Below the pieces are notes generated by a model. That model did no database searches and was not told where the DNA came from. It worked only from the letters and a program-made list of their open reading frames with translations. Made by a program: the position numbers and the translations under genes. Positions 4,666 through 9,488 of a stretch of DNA of 9,488 nt are shown in pieces. The DNA lies in NCBI GenBank assembly GCA_020442225.1, contig JAGRKR010000168.1:1-9488 (forward strand), read 5' to 3'. Source of the DNA: Hyphomicrobiaceae bacterium (GTDB lineage Bacteria; Pseudomonadota; Alphaproteobacteria; Rhizobiales; Hyphomicrobiaceae). How positions within the stretch are numbered: the first letter of the stretch is position 1; the number at the start of each line of letters is the position of its first letter.

Positions 4666-6300
4666 ATGGGCAGAGACACTGTTTCGGCTGTTCCGCGAAT
4701 CCAGCTCGCGCGCCGCGAGGGCCGGGAGCGGAACGCCGCGCGCCTTCGCGAGGCGCGGGACAAGCTCGCCCATGGCACCAGCATCAAGCCGGAGTTCGAG
4801 TACGAGCTGTTGAGCATGTTCGTGCGCAACGAGCTTGGCGCCATTGTGACCATTCCCCTGCTCGCCGTCGTCTTCTCGCTCGCGGCCATGTCGTGGGCGC
4901 CGGTGATGGAGGCCCTGCTCTGGCTTCTCGCCGTCATCATGGCCAAGGTGCTCGTGCTCGAGTCCTGCCGGCGCTTCCTGACCGCCCCGCGCAGCACGAT
5001 GCGCGTCGACACCTGGCGCAAGCAGCTCGTGACGGTCGAGCTCATCAACGGCTTTGCCTGGGCCGGCATGGCGCTGATCGGCCTCAACGGCTCGGTCGCC
5101 TCGTCCCATGTGTTCATCTTCGCCTCGCTCATCGTCGTGCTCGCCATCCGCATGACCTTCGCCTCGTCGGTGATGCCGATCCTCTATGCCGGCACCATCC
5201 CGATGACGGCCGCGGTGGTCACCCGGCTGGCGCTGCTCAACGATCCCTTCTACTGGGCCATGGCGTCGATGGCCGTCGGCGTCCACGTCTACTTCATCTT
5301 CCTCGCCAAAGGCCTGCATTCCACCGCACTCGCCATGCTCGAGTTCCGCGCGGAGAAGGATGCCCTCATCGCCGAGCTCGAGGAGGAGAAATCCATCTCC
5401 GATGAGGCCCGCCGCCGCGCCGAGGACGCCAACATCGCCAAATCGCGCTTCCTCGCAACCATGAGCCACGAGTTGCGCACCCCGCTCAACGCCATTCTCG
5501 GGTTCTCCGAGGTGATGAAGAGCGAGATCATGGGACCCATCCAGAGCACGACTTACAAGGAGTATGTCGGCAACATCCACGATAGCGGTCGCCACCTGCT
5601 CAATCTCATCAACGAGATCCTCGACCTCTCGCGCATCGAGGCCGGGCGCTACGAGCTGCACGAGGAGCCAGTCCGCCTCGCCGATATCGCGGAGGACTGT
5701 CACCGCCTCCTGAAGCTGCGCGCCGAGAGCAAGGGCCTGACCATCGAGGAGGATTTCGACGACACGCTGGCGCAGATCTGGGCCGACGAACGGGCTGTCC
5801 GGCAGATCTGCCTCAACCTGCTGTCGAATGCGCTGAAATTCACGCCGCGCGGCGGTCGCATCACCATGCTCGTCGCCCGTGCGCCCGACGGCGGCCAGAT
5901 CATCTCCATCAAGGACACCGGCCCCGGCATCCCCAAGGAGGAGATCCCCAAGGTCCTGCAGGCCTTCGGACAGGGCTCGCTCGCCCACCAGAACGCGGAA
6001 GGCGGCACCGGGCTCGGGTTGCCCATCGTGCAGAGCCTCATCGCCCTGCACGGCGGCGAGTTCGAGCTCAAGTCCGAGCTGCGCAAGGGCACCGAGGCGC
6101 TCGTCAGCTTCCCGCCGCAGCGCGTCCTCGAGCCCATGAAGCCGCTGCAGCCGCTGGGCATGGAGCGTCATCGCCGCGCCAGCCCGCTCACACAGGCCGT
6201 CGCACAGCCGGCCCGCACCGCGCGGATCTCGCGGCTTCTCCGTGTCCCGAATGCGCCACACTCGCGTGTCAGTGGCCTGCACCACGACACCAAGCATTGA
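4666..6300 (+). CDS. Membrane sensor histidine kinase, PleC/DivJ/PdhS-like core
   Basis: A 544-aa inner-membrane kinase. A basic N-terminal region (1-55) is followed by six hydrophobic segments (about 59-75, 77-94, 121-141, 146-165, 168-190, 195-216) with very short loops, then a coiled-coil linker (about 222-262). The transmitter has the H-box ATMSHELRTPLNAILGF with phospho-acceptor His268, N-box Asn384/Asn388, G1 DTGPG (417-421), an F-box around Phe434 and G2 GTGLG (447-451), so it should be active. The sequence after the H-box (FSEVM...IHDSGRHLLNLINEILDLSRIEAG) matches the alphaproteobacterial PleC/DivJ/PdhS group that acts on DivK/PleD-type regulators; that partner is inferred. No PAS, HAMP or receiver domain and no adjacent response regulator is seen. 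A basic, proline-rich tail of about 55 residues follows the ATPase domain. The ATG at 4666 has a GGGGA Shine-Dalgarno-like stretch upstream. DUF1289 and retropepsin genes follow on the same strand. Confidence 0.9.
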   Translation: MGRDTVSAVPRIQLARREGRERNAARLREARDKLAHGTSIKPEFEYELLSMFVRNELGAIVTIPLLAVVFSLAAMSWAPVMEALLWLLAVIMAKVLVLESCRRFLTAPRSTMRVDTWRKQLVTVELINGFAWAGMALIGLNGSVASSHVFIFASLIVVLAIRMTFASSVMPILYAGTIPMTAAVVTRLALLNDPFYWAMASMAVGVHVYFIFLAKGLHSTALAMLEFRAEKDALIAELEEEKSISDEARRRAEDANIAKSRFLATMSHELRTPLNAILGFSEVMKSEIMGPIQSTTYKEYVGNIHDSGRHLLNLINEILDLSRIEAGRYELHEEPVRLADIAEDCHRLLKLRAESKGLTIEEDFDDTLAQIWADERAVRQICLNLLSNALKFTPRGGRITMLVARAPDGGQIISIKDTGPGIPKEEIPKVLQAFGQGSLAHQNAEGGTGLGLPIVQSLIALHGGEFELKSELRKGTEALVSFPPQRVLEPMKPLQPLGMERHRRASPLTQAVAQPARTARISRLLRVPNAPHSRVSGLHHDTKH

Positions 6301-6358
6301 GTTGTCCCCCCACACTCCCCAAATCAGGGCAGGACAGATAGACGGCACCGACGCCCGA

Positions 6359-6559
6359 ATGGCACGCATTTCGACGCCTTGCATCAACGTCTGCACCATC
6401 GATCCGGACAGCGGCCTGTGCACCGGCTGCGCCCGCACCGTGGAAGAAATCGCGACGTGGCTCAAGTTCGACGAGCCGCGGCGCCAGAGCATCATGCGCG
6501 AGTTGCCGGCGAGACGCCGCCGCCCGTCTGCGGCCACGCAGCCCCCCGAGGGCGGCTGA
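6359..6559 (+). CDS. DUF1289 family small cysteine-rich protein
   Basis: A 66-aa protein whose first 50 residues are a complete DUF1289 domain: Cys8, Cys12, Cys21 and Cys24 in PCINVCTIDPDSGLCTGCARTVEEI, then a Trp-containing helix (EIATWLKFDEPRR). The CX3C and CX2C pairs look like a small metal- or Fe-S-binding knuckle, but the family has no established biochemical function that I know of. The ATG at 6359 starts just before the first Cys. The reading frame continues upstream to 6242 into the kinase gene, but those residues add nothing recognisable. The Shine-Dalgarno is weak. The basic, proline-rich C-terminus (RRRRPSAATQPPEGG) is probably disordered. It lies 58 bp after the kinase stop and 49 bp before the first retropepsin, so co-transcription is likely. 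Confidence 0.85.
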   Translation: MARISTPCINVCTIDPDSGLCTGCARTVEEIATWLKFDEPRRQSIMRELPARRRRPSAATQPPEGG

Positions 6560-6608
6560 GCTGCGCGGGCTGGCCGCTGCCCGGTGCCGTTAGAGAGTGG
6601 AGCCTTGC

Positions 6609-7316
6609 ATGTGGACCTGGATCGGCATCGCCGTGTGCGTCGCCCTCGCGCTGTTCATAGCGCTGTCCGGGCAGCTCGACACGATGGTTTCAAACTCGAC
6701 GTTCACGACGGCAAGCATCGTCTACTACCTGATCTGGCTGGGCGTGCTCGCTCCCATCCTGATCGGCGTCTTCGCCGGCCGCAGCCGTCGGGCCTTTGGC
6801 GAGGCCGCCATCTGGATCGGGCTCTGCCTCCTCCTGATCGGCGGCTACAGCTTCCGCGACACCCTCTCCGGCTTCGGCTATCGTATCATCGGCGAGTTGG
6901 CGCCGCCGGGAACCGTGCTGTCCGTGCAGCCGCGCACCAGCGGCGAGATCTCCGTACGCATCCGCCGCCAGCCGAGCGGCCATTTCGCGGTCCGCTCCAC
7001 CGTGGAGGGGGCGACTATCCCCATGCTCGTCGATACCGGCGCGACGACGGTTGTCCTCAGCCAGCGCGACGCCCGTGCGATCGGCATCGACACCCAGCGG
7101 CTCTCCTACACGCTGCCCGTCAAGACGGCGAACGGCACAACCTTCGCAGCACATGTCACGCTTCGCAGCCTCGCCGTCGGGGCCATCCGGATCAACGACA
7201 TCGAGGCCCTCGTCGCCAAGCCCGGTGCTCTCGACGACAGCCTGCTCGGTATGAATTTTTTAAATCGATTGCGATCTTATGAGTTCTCCGGGGATTTCCT
7301 GACGTTGCGCGGATGA
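6609..7316 (+). CDS. Membrane-anchored retropepsin-like aspartic protease (TIGR02281-like), copy 1
   Basis: A 235-aa protein with three hydrophobic helices (about 3-21, 34-53, 62-79) and a C-terminal single-lobe retropepsin domain (about 115-235). The active-site triad is MLVDTGATTVVLS with Asp142, and the second hydrophobic-Gly motif is SLLGMNFLNRL near the end. One DTG per chain means it must dimerise, as retroviral proteases do. The basic RSRR loop between helices 2 and 3 is cytoplasmic by the positive-inside rule, which places the protease domain in the periplasm. The ATG at 6609 has a well-spaced GGAG (6599-6602); a GTG at 6597 would add four residues. The last codons (7251-7280) are unusually AT-rich, with TTT TTA AAT. 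A paralogue follows 63 bp later. Substrate unknown. Confidence 0.85.
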   Translation: MWTWIGIAVCVALALFIALSGQLDTMVSNSTFTTASIVYYLIWLGVLAPILIGVFAGRSRRAFGEAAIWIGLCLLLIGGYSFRDTLSGFGYRIIGELAPPGTVLSVQPRTSGEISVRIRRQPSGHFAVRSTVEGATIPMLVDTGATTVVLSQRDARAIGIDTQRLSYTLPVKTANGTTFAAHVTLRSLAVGAIRINDIEALVAKPGALDDSLLGMNFLNRLRSYEFSGDFLTLRG

Positions 7317-7379
7317 TTTCGGCGCGTGGGTCCGATCGCCGGGGCCGCGGGTTCTGCGTCGATTGAGTGGTGTACGCGC

Positions 7380-7949
7380 ATGAGCTATTCGTCCGGGCTT
7401 CGCAGCGTCGTCGGAGAAGGCGCCGTCTGGCTTCTCGTCGGCCTCGTCGCCGCCACTGGCCTCTACTACAAGTCCGAGATCGTCGCCCTGGTCGGCGGCT
7501 CCACCATCACGCCCCATCGCACGGCCGAAGCGCCCGCGAGCCCCCGCATCAGAGAGCCCGAGACCGACAAGGGTTTTGCCAGGGTCAGCCGCATACGTGC
7601 CGATCAGCAGGGACACTTCTTCACCCGCGCCTTCATCAACGATCGACCGGTCGACGTGATGATCGACACGGGCGCCACCATCGTCGCCCTCACCTACGAA
7701 GCGGCCCGCGAGGCCGGCCTGCGCCTGTCCGACCGCGATTTCACCCACAGTGTGAACACGGCCAACGGCAAGGCGCGCGTCGCCCCGGTCACGCTCGACC
7801 GCATCACCATCGGTGACATCACGCTCAGGAATATCCGTGCCGCCGTCAGCGAGCCGGGCAAGCTTCAGACGACCTTGCTCGGCATGTCGTTCCTGAAGCG
7901 CCTTAAGGCGGTCTCGATCCAGGGCGGTGTCCTCGTCCTCGAAGAATAG
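7380..7949 (+). CDS. Membrane-anchored retropepsin-like aspartic protease (TIGR02281-like), copy 2
   Basis: A 189-aa paralogue of the preceding gene. It has one N-terminal membrane helix (about 14-31, with cytoplasmic Arg8 before it), a short linker, and a retropepsin domain from about 70 with active-site Asp96 in MMIDTGATIVALT. It shares VNTANGKARVAPVTL and the closing TLLGMSFLKRL with copy 1 (VKTANGTTFAAHVTL and SLLGMNFLNRL). Topology again puts the protease domain in the periplasm. Each protein has one catalytic Asp, so homodimers or a mixed dimer with copy 1 are possible. The ATG at 7380 was chosen as the first Met before the membrane helix; a GTG at 7326 would add 18 residues. The Shine-Dalgarno (GAGTGG) is mediocre. 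The gene probably ends the kinase-DUF1289-retropepsin unit. Confidence 0.85.
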   Translation: MSYSSGLRSVVGEGAVWLLVGLVAATGLYYKSEIVALVGGSTITPHRTAEAPASPRIREPETDKGFARVSRIRADQQGHFFTRAFINDRPVDVMIDTGATIVALTYEAAREAGLRLSDRDFTHSVNTANGKARVAPVTLDRITIGDITLRNIRAAVSEPGKLQTTLLGMSFLKRLKAVSIQGGVLVLEE

Positions 7950-7998
7950 CCCCTTCAACGATGCAGTTTCCGGCGGCCGCTCCGCTTCCGCCTTCTGG

Positions 7999-8027
7999 TT
8001 GGAGATGGCTGCTCGATCCACTATCGT
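7999..8027 (+). promoter_or_regulatory. Candidate promoter of the phosphomannomutase gene
   Basis: TTGGAG (7999-8004, three of six) and TATCGT (8022-8027, four of six) are spaced by 17 bp in the 109-bp gap before the phosphomannomutase gene. Transcription would start near 8034. The boxes are weak, and read-through from upstream is equally possible. Confidence 0.28.
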
Positions 8028-8058
8028 CCGCCCAGGATTCGATACCAGGAGCCCAGCC

Positions 8059-9488
8059 ATGCTGCCCAAGCCCCGTGCCGATCTCAAAGAGAACACGCTC
8101 GATTTCGAGCGCCTGCCGCTGGTGAAGCCCACGGGCTTCCGCGAGTACGACGCCCGCTGGCTGTTCCCCGCCGAGATCAACCTCATGGGGCTCAATGCCA
8201 TCGGCCTGGGGCTCGCCACGCTGTTCCGCCGCCGCGGCGTTCCCGCCCGGATCGTCGTCGGGCACGACTTCCGCTGGTACTCGGCCTCCGTCAAGCAGGC
8301 TCTCATGATGGGGCTGGTCTCGGGCGGCGCCGAGGTCTTCGACATCGGGCTGGCGCTGTCGCCGATGGCCTATTTCGCCCAGTTCGAGCTCGACGTCGAG
8401 GGCGTCGCCATGGTCACCGCCAGTCACAACGACAACGGCTGGACCGGCATCAAGATGGGCCTCCAGCGCCCGCTCACCTTCGGCCCGGACGACATGAGCG
8501 AGCTCAAGGAGATCGTGCTGACCGGCGCTTACGACGCGCCCGGCGGCGGCCGCTATCGCTTCGTGCCGGACCTGGCGGAGCGCTACATCCGCTCCCTCAC
8601 GGATCGCCCCAGGCTCGGGCGCCGCCTCAAGGTCGTGGCGGCCTGTGGCAACGGCACCGCGGGCGCCTACGCGCCACGCGTCCTCGAGGCGATCGGCTGC
8701 GAGGTGGTGCCGCTCGACTGCGAGCTCGACCACTCGTTCCCGCGCTACAATCCCAATCCCGAAGATCTCAAGATGTTGCACGCCATCGCCGAAGCGGTGG
8801 TGGCCAACAAGGCCGATGTCGGCCTCGGCTTCGACGGTGACGGCGACCGCTGCGGCGTCGTTGACAACGAGGGCCACGAGATCTTTGCCGACACCGTCGG
8901 CGTCATGCTGGCGCGCGACATCTCCGCCATCCACAAGGATGCCGTGTTCGTGGCCGACGTCAAGTCAACCGGCCTGTTCATGACGGATCCGGTGCTGATC
9001 GCCAATGGGGCCAGGTCACTCTACTGGAAGACCGGCCATTCCTACATGAAGCGCTACACGCACGAGCAGAAGGCGCTCGTCGGCTTCGAGAAGAGCGGCC
9101 ACTTCTTCTTCCAGCCGCCGCTCGGGCGGGGTTACGACGACGGCCTCGTGGCGGCGCTCGCCGTCTGCGACATGCTCGACCGTGCGCCTGACAAGACCAT
9201 GGCCGACCTGAAGCGCGCGTTGCCGCGCACCTACCAGTCCCCGACCATGTCTCCGCACTGCGACGACGAGAAGAAGTACGGCGTCGTCGACCGCATCGTC
9301 GCGCAGTACCAGGAGCTGGCCAGGACGGGCGGCAAGATCGCCGGGCAGGCCATCCGCGACCTCGTCACGGTCAACGGCGTGCGCGTGACGCTCGCCGACG
9401 GCACCTGGGGCCTCGTGCGCGCCTCATCCAACAAGCCGGAGCTCGTCATCGTCGTCGAGAGCCCGGTCTCGGAAGAGAACAAGATCGC
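8059..9488 (+). CDS. Phosphomannomutase/phosphoglucomutase, 3' end cut by window
   Basis: The open frame of 476 codons runs off the window; family members are about 500 aa, so only a short C-terminal piece is missing. It interconverts hexose 1- and 6-phosphates (mannose, glucose) for nucleotide sugars used in LPS, exopolysaccharide and glycan synthesis in the cytoplasm. All four alpha-D-phosphohexomutase signatures are visible: phospho-acceptor Ser122 in TASHNDNGWTG, the metal loop DGDGDR (Asp259, Asp261, Asp263), the sugar-recognition loop EKSGH (344-348), and the phosphate-binding RASSNKPEL near 454. The N-terminus (LPLVKPTGFREYDARWLFPAEINLMG) closely resembles rhizobial ManB-type enzymes. 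The ATG at 8059 has an excellent AGGAG (8047-8051) 7 nt upstream. A GANTC site (GATTC, 8036-8040) lies in the leader. No linked polysaccharide gene is in view. Confidence 0.93.
   Translation, partial: MLPKPRADLKENTLDFERLPLVKPTGFREYDARWLFPAEINLMGLNAIGLGLATLFRRRGVPARIVVGHDFRWYSASVKQALMMGLVSGGAEVFDIGLALSPMAYFAQFELDVEGVAMVTASHNDNGWTGIKMGLQRPLTFGPDDMSELKEIVLTGAYDAPGGGRYRFVPDLAERYIRSLTDRPRLGRRLKVVAACGNGTAGAYAPRVLEAIGCEVVPLDCELDHSFPRYNPNPEDLKMLHAIAEAVVANKADVGLGFDGDGDRCGVVDNEGHEIFADTVGVMLARDISAIHKDAVFVADVKSTGLFMTDPVLIANGARSLYWKTGHSYMKRYTHEQKALVGFEKSGHFFFQPPLGRGYDDGLVAALAVCDMLDRAPDKTMADLKRALPRTYQSPTMSPHCDDEKKYGVVDRIVAQYQELARTGGKIAGQAIRDLVTVNGVRVTLADGTWGLVRASSNKPELVIVVESPVSEENKI

Noticed and set aside
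4597..6537. 646-codon open frame on the minus strand opposite the histidine kinase
   Set aside because: Its product is a low-complexity Arg/Gly/Asp/Glu/His mixture without domains, while the plus strand encodes every histidine-kinase motif. Long antisense frames are expected in high-GC genes.
7260..8934. Long minus-strand frames (7260-8345 and 7903-8934) opposite retropepsin 2 and phosphomannomutase
   Set aside because: They are composition artefacts: Gly/Asp/His-rich shadows of genes with intact catalytic motifs on the plus strand.
1..9488. Mobile element, CRISPR array, toxin-antitoxin or defence system
   Set aside because: No transposase, integrase, terminal inverted repeats, regular repeat-spacer units, tRNA-associated att site or defence-type domain was seen; gene content and composition look chromosomal throughout.

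Overview
The window looks like ordinary chromosomal DNA from a high-GC alphaproteobacterium, most likely Hyphomicrobiales. The evidence is strong G/C bias at third codon positions, a PleC/DivJ/PdhS-type histidine kinase core, a DUF1289 protein beside TIGR02281-type membrane retropepsins, a TIGR01244 protein, and a phosphomannomutase whose N-terminus reads like rhizobial ManB proteins. I see no insertion sequence, phage gene, tRNA, rRNA or CRISPR array. The genus cannot be named from the sequence alone.

Left part (1-1905): the 3' end of a beta-hydroxyacid dehydrogenase is followed 3 bp later by a PaaI-type hotdog thioesterase. An Lrp/AsnC regulator converges on them, and both convergent stop codons lie in the arms of one hairpin. 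The regulator is divergent from a TIGR01244/DUF442 rhodanese- or phosphatase-like protein. The 220-bp divergent region is locally AT-rich. It holds two inverted repeats, two GANTC sites and a candidate regulator promoter, which suggests an autoregulatory Lrp-type operator.

Middle (1884-4522, minus strand): in transcription order there is a membrane-anchored thermonuclease, a glutathione S-transferase, an RNase Z-like metallo-beta-lactamase-fold hydrolase and a uracil-DNA glycosylase with four cysteines placed like the Fe-S ligands of family 4 enzymes. The last three are tightly packed. The GST has its own convincing promoter, with a perfect 10-bp palindrome over the -10 box. The glycosylase tail overlaps the TIGR01244 gene, whose stop codon sits in the loop of an intrinsic-terminator-like hairpin.

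Right part (4666-9488, plus strand): an orphan hybrid-free histidine kinase with six predicted membrane helices and no PAS domain, a four-cysteine DUF1289 protein, two tandem paralogous membrane-anchored single-DTG retropepsins, and a phosphomannomutase/phosphoglucomutase cut by the window edge. The most interesting parts are the kinase/DUF1289/tandem-retropepsin run and the two operator-like regions. Nothing amounts to a clearly new defence or mobile system.
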